Positions 1 to 8,498 of a stretch of DNA of 64,000 bases are shown here, piece by piece. Made by a program: the position numbers and the translations under genes. The notes under the pieces were generated by a model. That model ran no database searches. It was given only the letters and a program-made list of their open reading frames with translations, and was not told where the DNA came from. The DNA comes from Streptomyces sp. NRRL F-6492 (GTDB lineage: Bacteria > Actinomycetota > Actinomycetes > Streptomycetales > Streptomycetaceae). Numbering within the stretch: position 1 is the stretch's first letter; the number at the start of each line of letters is the position of its first letter. Where the stretch lies: assembly GCF_001280125.1 (NCBI RefSeq), contig NZ_LGEG01000160.1, forward strand, positions 1 through 64,000, read 5' to 3'.

Positions 1-116
1 CCTTCGCCCAACTGAAGTCCTGGCGCATCCTCCGACGAGCCCGATGCTCCACCCGCCGCATCAGCACCATCGTCCAAGCCGTCCACACCCTGCTGACCTC
101 CAACTATTCAGGATGA
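1..116 (+). pseudogene. C-terminal end of an IS5-type DDE transposase, cut by the window edge
   Basis: The reading frame from base 3 to the TGA at 114-116 encodes about 37 residues containing FAQLKSWRILRRARC. This resembles the conserved C-terminal tail of IS5-family transposases (AQLK-WRILRR). The rest lies left of the window, so it cannot be said whether the element is intact. Just after the stop, GGATGAAAGAGGCTCACTGA looks like the type of terminal inverted repeat seen at ends of such elements, but the left end is not visible to confirm it. Confidence 0.6.
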
Positions 117-262
117 AAGAGGCTCACTGACCGGTTGTGCGCTGTCGTGCCAACTCCTGGGCGCAGGAGGTCAACGCGGTCGGTCGGGTCGCTCGTAGCT
201 TGAAGAAGTGCCGAGCCGCGGACGCGGCGGGCACGCTACCGATCGCTTCGAAAGGACCCCTC

Positions 263-925
263 ATGTTCGACATCAACAAGGTGCAGGCCGCCCCGAGCAA
301 GGACCTGCTCACGCCCGACAACTCCGTCATGCTCTTCGTCGACCACCAGCCGCAGATGTTCTTCGGCACCGGCAGTGGCGACCGTGCCGCGATCATCAAC
401 AGCACCGTGGGTCTCGCCAGGGCGGCGCAGGCTTTCGACGTGCCGGCCGTCCTGACCACGGTCGCCGCCGAGTCCTTCTCGGGCCCCCTGCTGCCGCAGC
501 TCGCCGAGGTGTTCCCCAAGCACGAGATCGTCGACCGCACCACCATGAACGCCTGGGAGGACGAGGCGCTCGTCGCGGCGGTCAAGGCGACCGGGCGCAA
601 GAAGATCATCCTGTCGGGTCTGTGGACCGAGGTCTGCCTGGTGCTGCCCGCGCTCTCCGCGCTGGAGCAGGGCTACGAGGTGTACGTCGTGACCGACGCC
701 TCGGGTGGCGTCAGCCCGGCCGCCCACGAGCACGCGCTGCAGCGCATGATCGCCGCCGGCGCCGTCCCCGTGACCTGGGTCCAGGTCCTCCTGGAGCTGC
801 AGCGCGACTGGGCGCGCCAGGAGACGTACGGCGCCGTCATGGAGATCGTCAAGGCCCACGCGGGCGCGTACGGCCTGGGTGTCGTGTACGCGCAGTCGGT
901 CATCGGCGCGCACGCGGCCGGCTGA
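263..925 (+). CDS. Isochorismatase-family cysteine hydrolase (YcaC-like)
   Basis: A 220-residue protein with the single alpha/beta domain of the isochorismatase-like hydrolases. The core strand LFVDHQP carries the catalytic Asp (D27). The strand-turn LSGLWTEVC carries the nucleophilic Cys (C125), as in E. coli YcaC, whose substrate is unknown. The ATG at 263 is preceded by AAAGGA at 251-256; in-frame codons further upstream would run into the insertion-sequence end and were rejected. It is the first gene of the + strand array, and a DoxX gene begins 5 bases after its stop, suggesting co-transcription. The substrate (an amide or carbamoyl compound) is not predictable. Confidence 0.85.
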   Translation: MFDINKVQAAPSKDLLTPDNSVMLFVDHQPQMFFGTGSGDRAAIINSTVGLARAAQAFDVPAVLTTVAAESFSGPLLPQLAEVFPKHEIVDRTTMNAWEDEALVAAVKATGRKKIILSGLWTEVCLVLPALSALEQGYEVYVVTDASGGVSPAAHEHALQRMIAAGAVPVTWVQVLLELQRDWARQETYGAVMEIVKAHAGAYGLGVVYAQSVIGAHAAG

Positions 926-930
926 TCCCT

Positions 931-1434
931 GTGGACACCGGCATTCTGATCCTGCGTCTGCTGGTGGGACTGCTCGTCGCCGGGCACGGTGTGCAGAAGG
1001 TCAGCCGGCACCTGGGCGGCAAGGGACTCGAGGGCGGTACCGAGGAGTTCCGTGGTGACGGCTTCCGCGGCGGTGCCCTCACCGCCCTGGCTGCCGGCGG
1101 CGGTCAGATCGGCTCTGGCCTGCTGCTCGCCGCCGGCCTCCTGACGCCGCTCGCCGCGACCGGCGTCATCGGGGTCATGACCGTCGCCCTCACCGTGAAG
1201 TGGCGCCACGGGCTCTGGGTGCAGAACGACGGATACGAGTACCCGCTCGTCCTCATCGGCACCGCCGCCGCCCTCGCCGCCACCGGCCCCGGCGCCTGGT
1301 CCCTCGACGCGGCCCTCGGCCTCACGCCGTACCCGCTGTGGTGGGCCGCCCTCGTGGCCGGTCTCGGCAGCGGACTCCTCACCCGGCTCGTCCTGCACCG
1401 GCCCCCCGCCGCCCCGGCGATTGCCGAGCGCTGA
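931..1434 (+). CDS. DoxX-family integral membrane protein
   Basis: A 167-residue protein with four hydrophobic segments. The opening ILILRLLVGLLVAGHGVQK is typical of DoxX/TQO small-subunit-like proteins, and a central glycine-rich stretch precedes GLLLAAGLLTPLAA. The chosen GTG at 931 follows the upstream stop by five bases, so translational coupling is likely. DoxX-like proteins sit in the cytoplasmic membrane and, in the few studied cases, act with oxidoreductases in thiol or redox stress. The neighbouring Dps and flavoprotein fit such a role, but the specific partner is unknown. Confidence 0.8.
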   Translation: MDTGILILRLLVGLLVAGHGVQKVSRHLGGKGLEGGTEEFRGDGFRGGALTALAAGGGQIGSGLLLAAGLLTPLAATGVIGVMTVALTVKWRHGLWVQNDGYEYPLVLIGTAAALAATGPGAWSLDAALGLTPYPLWWAALVAGLGSGLLTRLVLHRPPAAPAIAER

Positions 1435-1527
1435 GCGCGAGCAACGCAGACCGGGTCCGGCCTGCCGGGTACCCCCGACCGGGCGGCCGGGCCCACCCAC
1501 CCACCTCTCCCTGTACAGGAGTACTCG

Positions 1528-2106
1528 ATGGACACCCTCACGTCTCCGCACAGCGGTGGCCAGCCGCTGCTGCATCAGAAGGGCGCCGAGACCCAGGCGT
1601 TCGGCACACTCAAGCAGTTGCCGATCGGCCTCGGCCACGACACCCGCATGTACGCCTGCCAGCGGCTGAACCGCGTCCTCGCCGACACACAGATCCTCTA
1701 CTCCCTCTACAAGAAGCACCACTGGCTCATGCGTGGAGCGACCTTCTACTCGCTCCACCTCATGCTGGACAAGCACGCGGAGGCCCAGCTGGCCATCGTG
1801 GACGCGCTGGCCGAGCGGGTCCAGAGCCTCGGCGGCGTCGCCGTCGGGGACCCGCGCCACGTCGCGGAGCTGACGTCGATCCCCCGTCCGCCGGACGGCG
1901 TCGAGCCGGTGCCCGTCATGCTGTCGCGGCTCCTCGACGCGCACGAGCGGATCCTGATCGACGCCCGGGACGCCGCCGCCCGGCTCTCAGGCGAGGGCGA
2001 CGAGGGCAGCGCCGATCTGCTCGTCTCCGATGTCATCCGCACCGGCGAGGCGCAGGTGTGGTTCCTGGCCGAGCACCTCGTGGACACCCCTCTGGTGCAC
2101 GGCTGA
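1528..2106 (+). CDS. Dps-family ferritin-like DNA/iron protein
   Basis: A 192-residue four-helix ferritin-like protein. The Dps ferroxidase signature is visible: KKHHW at residues 62-66, then FYSLHLMLDKH with H77 and D81 spaced as in the inter-subunit iron site of Dps dodecamers. Such proteins oxidise ferrous iron with hydrogen peroxide, store it and can protect DNA. A ribosome site CAGGAG (1516-1521) precedes the ATG. The stop overlaps the next start (TGATG at 2104-2108), so the Dps and the flavin reductase homologue are translationally coupled. The N-terminal 30 residues are a likely flexible tail, the position used for DNA contact in some Dps proteins. Confidence 0.88.
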   Translation: MDTLTSPHSGGQPLLHQKGAETQAFGTLKQLPIGLGHDTRMYACQRLNRVLADTQILYSLYKKHHWLMRGATFYSLHLMLDKHAEAQLAIVDALAERVQSLGGVAVGDPRHVAELTSIPRPPDGVEPVPVMLSRLLDAHERILIDARDAAARLSGEGDEGSADLLVSDVIRTGEAQVWFLAEHLVDTPLVHG

Positions 2107-3530
2107 TGGACACGTACGACGTCGTCGTGGTCGGCGGCGGGCCGACCGGCGAGGTCGTCGCCGACCGGATCGTCCGGTCGGGGCTGACCGCCGTCGTCGT
2201 CGAGGCCGAGGCGGTCGGCGGCGAGTGCTCGTACCGTGCCTGCGTGCCGAGCAAGGCCCTGCTGCGTCCCGGCGCCGCCCGAGCGGAGGCCCGGTCGGTC
2301 GACGGGGCCCGGCAGGCGGTCACGGCGGCACTCGACCCGGCGCGCGTCCTTGCCCGCCGCGACCGCTTCACCGGGCGCGGTGACGACACCGGCCAGGCCG
2401 ACTGGCTCGACGGTGCGGGCATCGCGCTCGTACGGGGCCACGGACGGATCGCCGGTGAGCGCCGGGTGGAGGTGGCCGGAGCCGACGGCACGGTCCGTAC
2501 CCTGCGGGCCCGGCGCGCGGTCGTGGTCTGCACCGGCACGGAACCCGCCCTCCCTCCGGTCGAAGGGCTCGACCGGATCGGTGTGTGGACCAACCGGCAG
2601 GCCACCACCGCCGACGCGGTGCCCGAGCGGCTCGTCGTCATCGGCGGGGGAGTGGTGGCCTGCGAGATGGCCACCGCGTGGCGCTCGCTCGGCTCCTCCG
2701 TCACCCTGCTCGTCCGCGACCAGGCCCTGCTGACCGGCTGGGAGCCCTGCGCGGGCGAAGAGGTCACCCGGGGGCTGAGCGATCTGGGCGTCACGATCCG
2801 CTTCGGGGTGTCGGCCCTCCGGGTCGCCCGTGACGAGACCACTCGTACCGTGACCGTGGGGACCGACGACGGCACCTCCCTTGTCTGCGACGAGGTCCTT
2901 GCCGCCGTGGGCCGTCGCCCGCGCACGGTCGACCTCGGCTTGGAGACCGCCGGACTGCCCGCCGGCGACTGGCTCCCGGTCGACGACACCTGCCGGGTCA
3001 CCGCGGTCGACGGCGACTGGCTCTACGCCGTCGGCGACGTCAACCGGCGCGCGCCGCTGACCCACATGGCCAAGTACCAGGCCCGCGCCTGCGCGGCGGC
3101 GATCGTCGAACGAGCCGCCGGGCGCCCGGCCGTCACCGGCGGCCGGCAGCCGTGGAGCGCGGAAGCCGACCGTTTCGCCGTCCCGCAGGCCGTCTTCACC
3201 CGTCCCGAGGTGGCGAGCGTCGGCCTCACGGAACGCGCGGCACGCGAAGCGGGTCTCGCGGTACGCACGGTGGAGTACCGCATCGACGACGTCGCCGGTG
3301 CCGCGCTCCACGCGGACGACTACCGCGGCCTCGCCAAGCTCGTCGTCGACGGGACCCGAGGCGTGGTCGTCGGCTGTACCCTCACCGGCCCGATGGCGAC
3401 CGAGCTCATTCACACGGCCACCGTCGCCATCGTGGGCGAGGTCCCTCTGGAGCGTCTGTGGCACGCCGTGCCCGCCTTCCCGACAGTGAGCGAGGTCTGG
3501 CTCCGGCTCCTGGAGGCGTACGGCCTCTGA
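2106..3530 (+). CDS. FAD/NAD(P)-dependent pyridine nucleotide-disulfide oxidoreductase lacking the C-terminal catalytic His
   Basis: A 474-residue class I flavin disulfide reductase (lipoamide dehydrogenase / mercuric reductase fold). It has an FAD dinucleotide motif VVVGGGPTG (residues 7-15), a redox disulfide C41-x4-C46 followed by VPSK, a second Rossmann motif VIGGGVVACE for NAD(P), an AVGDVN FAD site and a C-terminal dimerisation domain. In the family the last segment normally reads HPT..E with a catalytic His; here it reads FPTVSE, so His is replaced by Phe (about residue 458). It could still reduce a quinone, metal or small disulfide, but not by the classical acid-base route. It overlaps the dps stop codon. 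Confidence 0.85.
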   Translation: MDTYDVVVVGGGPTGEVVADRIVRSGLTAVVVEAEAVGGECSYRACVPSKALLRPGAARAEARSVDGARQAVTAALDPARVLARRDRFTGRGDDTGQADWLDGAGIALVRGHGRIAGERRVEVAGADGTVRTLRARRAVVVCTGTEPALPPVEGLDRIGVWTNRQATTADAVPERLVVIGGGVVACEMATAWRSLGSSVTLLVRDQALLTGWEPCAGEEVTRGLSDLGVTIRFGVSALRVARDETTRTVTVGTDDGTSLVCDEVLAAVGRRPRTVDLGLETAGLPAGDWLPVDDTCRVTAVDGDWLYAVGDVNRRAPLTHMAKYQARACAAAIVERAAGRPAVTGGRQPWSAEADRFAVPQAVFTRPEVASVGLTERAAREAGLAVRTVEYRIDDVAGAALHADDYRGLAKLVVDGTRGVVVGCTLTGPMATELIHTATVAIVGEVPLERLWHAVPAFPTVSEVWLRLLEAYGL

Positions 3531-3629
3531 GGCCGGGCCCCCTAACCGAGTCCCGCTTGACCGGCGTATCCCTCCCGCTCGAACGAGCGCACCCCCACGC
3601 ATCCCCACCCGACAAGGACACACCCACCC

Positions 3630-4451
3630 ATGCAACTCACGAGGCGCACCCTCGCCCTCGCCCTGCCCGCGACGCTCGCCGCCCTGGTCGGCGCCGCACC
3701 CGCGAGCCGCCCCGCCGCCGAGAACACCGACCGGCACGATCCCAAGCCCACGATCGTCCTGGTCCACGGCGCGTTCGCGGACGCCTCCAGCTGGAGCGGC
3801 ACGATCAGGCGGCTGCAGCACGCCGGCTACCCCGTCCTGGCCCCGGCCAACCCGCTGCGCGGTCTCACCGCGGACACCGCCTACCTGCGCAGCGTGCTGG
3901 CCGCTGTCGACGGACCCATCGTCCTGGTCGGCCACTCCTACGGCGGCGCCGTCATCAGTGGCGCCGCGGTGGGCAACAGCCGTGTGAAGGCCCTCGTCTA
4001 CATCGCCGCGTTCACCCCGGACAAAGGCGAGAGCGCGGCCGAGCTCGCCGCCAAGTTCCCCGGCTCCACCCTCGGCGACACCGTGAACCCGCGGTCGTAC
4101 CCGCTGCCCGGCGGTGGCACCGGCATCGAACTCGTCATCGAACGGTCCAAGTTCCACCGGCAGTTCGCCGCCGACGTCCCCACCGCCGACGCGGCCGTCA
4201 TGGCCACGACCCAGCGCCCCGTCGCCACCGCCGCGCTGGAGGAGAAGGCCGGGGAAGCCGCCTGGAGAAAGATCCCGTCCTGGGCGCTGATCGCCACCGC
4301 CGACAAGAACATCCCGCCGGCCGCCGAACGGTGGATGGCCCGGCGCGCCGGTTCGCAGATCACCGAAGTGGACGCGTCCCATGCAGTGGCCGTCTCCCGC
4401 CCGGCCGTGGTCACCCACGTGATCCTCGCCGCCGCGCGGGCGACCGGCTGA
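3630..4451 (+). CDS. Exported alpha/beta hydrolase
   Basis: A 273-residue alpha/beta hydrolase. The N-terminus MQLTRRTLALALPATLAAL is a signal peptide with a twin-arginine-like TRRTLAL start and an A-rich cleavage region, so export (perhaps by Tat) is expected. The mature part begins with VLVHGAFADASSW, has the nucleophile elbow GHSYGG (S103) and ends with DASHAV (His near 250). It belongs to the same subfamily as the hydrolases at 8499 and 24475, which lack signal peptides. Ester or lactone hydrolysis is likely; substrate unknown. It begins about 100 bases after the oxidoreductase. Confidence 0.85.
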   Translation: MQLTRRTLALALPATLAALVGAAPASRPAAENTDRHDPKPTIVLVHGAFADASSWSGTIRRLQHAGYPVLAPANPLRGLTADTAYLRSVLAAVDGPIVLVGHSYGGAVISGAAVGNSRVKALVYIAAFTPDKGESAAELAAKFPGSTLGDTVNPRSYPLPGGGTGIELVIERSKFHRQFAADVPTADAAVMATTQRPVATAALEEKAGEAAWRKIPSWALIATADKNIPPAAERWMARRAGSQITEVDASHAVAVSRPAVVTHVILAAARATG

Positions 4452-4496
4452 CGCTCCGACCCAGCCCGTCCCGTACACCCTCCGAAGGAGACCCTT

Positions 4497-5450
4497 ATGA
4501 AGAACCGTCCGGTCCTCGAACCCGCCGCCCAGGCCTTCGCCGACGCCACTGGCCAACCGCCGTTCCTCTACCAGATCCCCGTGGCCGACGGCCGCAAGGC
4601 CGTGGACGACGTCCAGAGCGGTGAGGGCGTCCTCCTGCCCGACGTCGACGAGGAGTGGATCACCGTCCACGGCGGCCCGACCGGCGACGTCCACGCCCGG
4701 ATCGTCCGCCCCCGCGGCGTGACCGGTCCGCTCCCCGTCATCCTCTACATCCACGGCGCCGGCTGGGTCTTCGGCAACGCCCACACCCACGACCGGCTCG
4801 TCCGCGAACTCGCCGTCGGCACTCGGGCGGCCGTGGTCTTCCCCGAGTACGACCTGTCGCCCGAGGCCCGCTATCCCGTCGCCATCGAGCAGAACTACAG
4901 CGTCGCCCAGTGGGTCGCCCGAGAGGGACACCACAAGGATCTCGACGGCACGCGGATCGCCGTCGCGGGTGACTCCGTCGGCGGAAACATGAGCGCCGCC
5001 CTCACCCTCATAGCCAGGCAGCGCGGCGACGTCACGCTCGTCCAGCAAGTCCTCTTCTACCCGGTCACGGACGCGAGCTTCGACACAGACTCATACCACC
5101 AGTTCGGCGAGGGCTACTTCCTGCGCCGCGACGCCATGAAGTGGTTCTGGGACCAGTACACGACCGAGGAGGCCGAGCGCGCCCAGATCACCGCCTCCCC
5201 GCTGCGCGCCACCACCGAGCAGCTCACCGGCCTGCCGCCCGCCCTGGTCATCACCGCCGAGGCCGACGTCCTGCGCGACGAGGGCGAGGCGTACGCGGCC
5301 AAGCTCCGCGCCGCCGGCGTCCCCGTCACCGCCCTGCGCGTCCAGGGAGTCATCCACGACTTCGTCATGCTGAACGCGCTGCGCGAGACGCACGGCGCGG
5401 AACTCGCCATCGGCGTCGCCACCGACATCCTCCGCAAGGCCCTCGCATGA
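4497..5450 (+). CDS. Alpha/beta hydrolase of the hormone-sensitive lipase family
   Basis: A 317-residue esterase-type protein. The HSL-family oxyanion motif reads HGAGW (86-90; usual form HGGGW), the nucleophile motif is GDSVGGN (S160), and the acid and base are D257 (AEADVLRDE) and H287 (VIHDF). A strong GAAGGAG precedes the ATG. Its last codons overlap the next gene (ATGA at 5447-5450). No signal peptide, so it is cytoplasmic. Members hydrolyse short-chain acyl esters and sometimes carbamates. The tandem of a secreted and a cytoplasmic esterase followed by an amidohydrolase suggests stepwise breakdown of one class of compound (inference). Confidence 0.88.
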   Translation: MKNRPVLEPAAQAFADATGQPPFLYQIPVADGRKAVDDVQSGEGVLLPDVDEEWITVHGGPTGDVHARIVRPRGVTGPLPVILYIHGAGWVFGNAHTHDRLVRELAVGTRAAVVFPEYDLSPEARYPVAIEQNYSVAQWVAREGHHKDLDGTRIAVAGDSVGGNMSAALTLIARQRGDVTLVQQVLFYPVTDASFDTDSYHQFGEGYFLRRDAMKWFWDQYTTEEAERAQITASPLRATTEQLTGLPPALVITAEADVLRDEGEAYAAKLRAAGVPVTALRVQGVIHDFVMLNALRETHGAELAIGVATDILRKALA

Positions 5451-7333
5451 CCGGGCCGTCGACCAGCATGCCCGTCGCGGGCCTCGTGCCCGCCCCGCGG
5501 CGGGAGCACGAGCACGCCGACCTTCTCGTCCGCAACGCGAAGGTGTTCACCGGTGACGCCGCCCGTCCCGAGGCCAGTGCCGTCGCGATCCGCGACGGCC
5601 GGGTCGCGGCCCTCGGCGACGACCACGACCTCGCCCATCTCGTCGGGCCGGGCACGAAGGTCGTCGACGCCCTGGGCCGCCGGGTGATCCCCGGACTCAA
5701 CGACTCGCACCTGCACGTCATCCGGGGCGGCCTGAACTACGTCCTGGAGCTGCGCTGGGACGGAGTACGAAGCCTCCGCCAGGCTCTGGCCATGCTGCGC
5801 GAGCAGGCCGGCCGCACCCCGAAGGGGCAGTGGATCCGGGTGGTGGGCGGCTGGACCGCCGAGCAGTTCGCCGAGCGCAGGATGCCGACCGTTGCCGAGC
5901 TGAACGCCGCCGCCCCCGACACCCCGGTCTTCGTCCTGCACCTGTACCAGTCGGCCCTGATGAACCGGGCCGCGGTGCAGGCGGCCGGATTCACCCGCGA
6001 CACACCGGATCCGCGCGGCGGCCAGATCGTCCGGGGCCGGGACGGCGAACCGAACGGAGTCCTCCTCGCCGCCCCGAGCGCGCTCATCCTCTACTCGACC
6101 CTGGCCAAGGCGCCGGCCCTCGACGAGGCCGACAAGCGCACGTCGACGCGGCACTTCCTGCGCGAACTGAACCGCTTCGGCCTGACCTCGGCGGTCGACG
6201 CCGCGGGCGGGTTCCAGAACTTCCCCGACAACTACGCCACGGTCGTCGACCTCGCCAGGTCGGGTGAGCTGTCCCTGCGGATCGCCTACCACCTGTTCCC
6301 GCAGACGGCCGGGCAGGAGCTCGCCGATCTGAAGCGCTGGACCGAGATGGTGAAGCCCGGGGACGGCGACGAATGGCTCCGGCTCAACGGCGCGGGCGAG
6401 AACCTGACCTGGGCCGCCGCCGACTTCGAGAACTTCTCCGAGCCCCGGCCCGAGCTCGCCGCCGGTTACGAGACCGAGTTCGAGCAGGCCGTCCGGCTCC
6501 TGCTGGAGAACGGCTGGGGCTTCCGGCTCCACGCCACGTACGACGAGACGATCCGCCGCGACCTGGCCGTCTTCGAGAAGCTCGCGGCCGAAGGCCTCTT
6601 CCCCGGTGGCAACCGCTGGCTCTTCGACCACGCCGAGACCGTCTCGGCCGACAGCCTGGACCGGATCGCGGCCCTCGGCGGCGCCCTGTCCGTCCAGAAC
6701 CGCATGTCATTCCAGGGCACAGCGTTCCGTGATCGGTACGGTGCCGAGGCCGCCGCCCACGCCCCGCCGGTCCGCGCCATGCTCGACCGGGGCCTGACCG
6801 TCGCCGCCGGAACCGACGCCACCCGTGTCTCCTCGTACAACCCCTGGGTCGCGCTCCACTGGCTGGTGACCGGCAGGACCGTCGGCGGCACCGCGCTCTC
6901 CCCGGCCGGGAACCGTATCGACCGGGAGACCGCCCTCGACCTCTACACCCGCGGGGGAGCCCGGCTCACCGGCGAGCAGGACGTCAAGGGAAGCCTGCGG
7001 GAAGGCTGGTACGGCGACCTCGCGATCCTGTCCGACGACTACCTGACCGTGCCCGAGGACGTCATTCCCGACATCGAGTCCGTCCTCACCGTCGTCGGCG
7101 GCCGCATCGTCTACGCGAGCGCGGAGTACGAGGGCCTCGACGAGACCGTCCCGCCGGTCACCCCGGAATGGAGCCCGGTGGCCCACTTCGGCGGCTACCA
7201 GAGCGGTGCCCGCCAGGCGACGCTCGTGGCCGAGGCCGTCGCCGAGTCCGAGCAGCACCGCCAGTGGCGCGTCGCGCGCGGCTCCGTCTCCGACACGCCG
7301 CCGTCGTTCGTCGACCCCTGCTTCGAGCACTGA
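5447..7333 (+). CDS. Amidohydrolase (YtcJ / amidohydrolase-3 type)
   Basis: A 628-residue metal-dependent hydrolase. It opens with the typical cyclic-amidohydrolase beta domain (LLVRNAKVFTGD, IRDGRVAALG), then PGLNDSHLHV supplies the first metal-binding His pair. Further ligands come from the FRLHATYDE and WLFDHAE regions and the late AAGTDAT Asp, and the protein ends with the composite beta domain (DLAILSDDYLTVPED). Length and motif order match the YtcJ-like group, usually annotated as N-substituted formamide or exoenzyme-regulatory hydrolases; true substrates are mostly unknown. The ATG overlaps the esterase stop by four bases, so the pair is coupled. Confidence 0.85.
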   Translation: MTGPSTSMPVAGLVPAPRREHEHADLLVRNAKVFTGDAARPEASAVAIRDGRVAALGDDHDLAHLVGPGTKVVDALGRRVIPGLNDSHLHVIRGGLNYVLELRWDGVRSLRQALAMLREQAGRTPKGQWIRVVGGWTAEQFAERRMPTVAELNAAAPDTPVFVLHLYQSALMNRAAVQAAGFTRDTPDPRGGQIVRGRDGEPNGVLLAAPSALILYSTLAKAPALDEADKRTSTRHFLRELNRFGLTSAVDAAGGFQNFPDNYATVVDLARSGELSLRIAYHLFPQTAGQELADLKRWTEMVKPGDGDEWLRLNGAGENLTWAAADFENFSEPRPELAAGYETEFEQAVRLLLENGWGFRLHATYDETIRRDLAVFEKLAAEGLFPGGNRWLFDHAETVSADSLDRIAALGGALSVQNRMSFQGTAFRDRYGAEAAAHAPPVRAMLDRGLTVAAGTDATRVSSYNPWVALHWLVTGRTVGGTALSPAGNRIDRETALDLYTRGGARLTGEQDVKGSLREGWYGDLAILSDDYLTVPEDVIPDIESVLTVVGGRIVYASAEYEGLDETVPPVTPEWSPVAHFGGYQSGARQATLVAEAVAESEQHRQWRVARGSVSDTPPSFVDPCFEH

Positions 7334-7347
7334 GAGAGATCCACACG

Positions 7348-8088
7348 ATGAGTACCGCCTCCCCCACAGCCGACGGCGGCGACGACGCCCAGGCCGGCCT
7401 GCCGGACGTTGCCCCGGGCCGCCGCTTCGAGCCGGACCTCCGGTCGATGACGCGGATCAACCTGCGCCCCATCGCCTCACCCATGCCGCTCGGCTTCTTC
7501 ACGATAGCCATCGCGTCCGTGATGACGGGCTGCCTGCAGCTCGGGCTCTTCGACGAGACGGCCCGCGGCGCCGTCGCCTTCACCGTGCTGCCGGCCTTTG
7601 TTCTGCAACTCCTCGTGAGCTTCCTGGCCTTCGGGGCCCGTGACGTGATCGCGGCGACGCTGATGGCGGTCTTCGCCGGCAGCTGGCTGCCCTACTCGCT
7701 CATCATGCTCAGCGGCGCGCCCGACGGCCTTCAGGTCCTCGGTGTGTTCAACCTGGCGCTCCTTTGCTTCGGGGCCCTGATGACCGCCGTGACCCGGCCC
7801 AAGCGCGCGCTGTGGCTCGTCCTCGCGGTCTCCCTGCCCCGCTGGGCAGCCACCGGCCTCGGCGGCATCACCGGCGCCGAATGGCTGACGCGCACCTCCG
7901 GGGCGCTCGGCCTCGTGGTGGCGTTCGTCGCGATGTACACGGCGTTCGCCCTGATGCTCGAAGACATGCGCAGCGAGCAGGTCCTTCCCATCGGCCGCAG
8001 CGGCCCCGCGCACCTCGCCGTGGAAGGCGACCTGGCCGTCCAGCTCCGCAACCTGGAACGCCAGGCGGGCGTGCGCCGCACGCTCTGA
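7348..8088 (+). CDS. Multi-pass membrane protein, probable GPR1/FUN34/YaaH acetate-type transporter
   Basis: A 246-residue protein with about six hydrophobic helices between residues 45 and 205 and a polar cytoplasmic C-terminus. The segment PMPLGFFTIAIASVMTG resembles the NPxPLGL signature at the start of YaaH/SatP acetate-succinate channels, which have this size and helix number. A short purine-rich site (GAGAGA) precedes the ATG. It follows the amidohydrolase by 14 bases and is probably co-transcribed, which would make uptake or release of a short carboxylate from the hydrolases reasonable (inference). The family match is by one motif and topology only. Confidence 0.6.
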   Translation: MSTASPTADGGDDAQAGLPDVAPGRRFEPDLRSMTRINLRPIASPMPLGFFTIAIASVMTGCLQLGLFDETARGAVAFTVLPAFVLQLLVSFLAFGARDVIAATLMAVFAGSWLPYSLIMLSGAPDGLQVLGVFNLALLCFGALMTAVTRPKRALWLVLAVSLPRWAATGLGGITGAEWLTRTSGALGLVVAFVAMYTAFALMLEDMRSEQVLPIGRSGPAHLAVEGDLAVQLRNLERQAGVRRTL

Positions 8089-8131
8089 CCGCCCCACCAC
8101 CCCGTCACACCACGATCGGACAGGAGCACTC

Positions 8132-8446
8132 ATGGAACCGCAGGTGACGGACCGGCCCGAGAAGTCCCGGTACGAGATCCTCGTCGGCGACGACGGCAAC
8201 GAGACCGCGGGCTTCGCCGAGTACCACCTTTCGGAGGGCGAGATCGCCTTCATCCACACCGAGATCGATCCCCGGTTCGGCGGCCGGGGCCTCGGCGGGC
8301 TGCTCGCCCGCGGGGCCCTCGACGACGCCCGGGCCCGCGGGCTGCGCGTCCTGCCGTACTGCCCCTTCATCCGGGGCTGGATCGGCAAGCACCCCGAGTA
8401 CGCCGATCTGGTGCCCGAGGCGCGCCGCGCCCGCTTCGGCCTCTGA
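8132..8446 (+). CDS. Small GNAT acetyltransferase-like protein (YidJ/NATD1 type)
   Basis: A 104-residue protein with the compact GNAT core: AFIHTEIDPRFGGRGLGGLLARGAL is the acetyl-CoA pyrophosphate loop (R/Q-x-x-G-x-G/A), followed by RVLPYCPFIRGWIGKHPEY, characteristic of the short COG2388 acetyltransferases. CAGGAG lies upstream of the ATG. Acceptors of this subfamily are unknown. It is in line with the transporter (43 bases downstream) and the next hydrolase (52 bases upstream), so it is probably in the same transcript. Confidence 0.85.
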   Translation: MEPQVTDRPEKSRYEILVGDDGNETAGFAEYHLSEGEIAFIHTEIDPRFGGRGLGGLLARGALDDARARGLRVLPYCPFIRGWIGKHPEYADLVPEARRARFGL

Positions 8447-8498
8447 GACACCCCGACATCCACCCCCTGTCCCCTGCCACACACCGAGGAGTTCTCCC

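Noticed and set aside
1746..5048. Very long minus-strand open frame of about 1100 codons opposite the Dps, oxidoreductase and hydrolase genes.
   Set aside because: High-GC antisense shadow: it is exactly opposite genes with clear motifs, has no motif of its own and no ribosome site.
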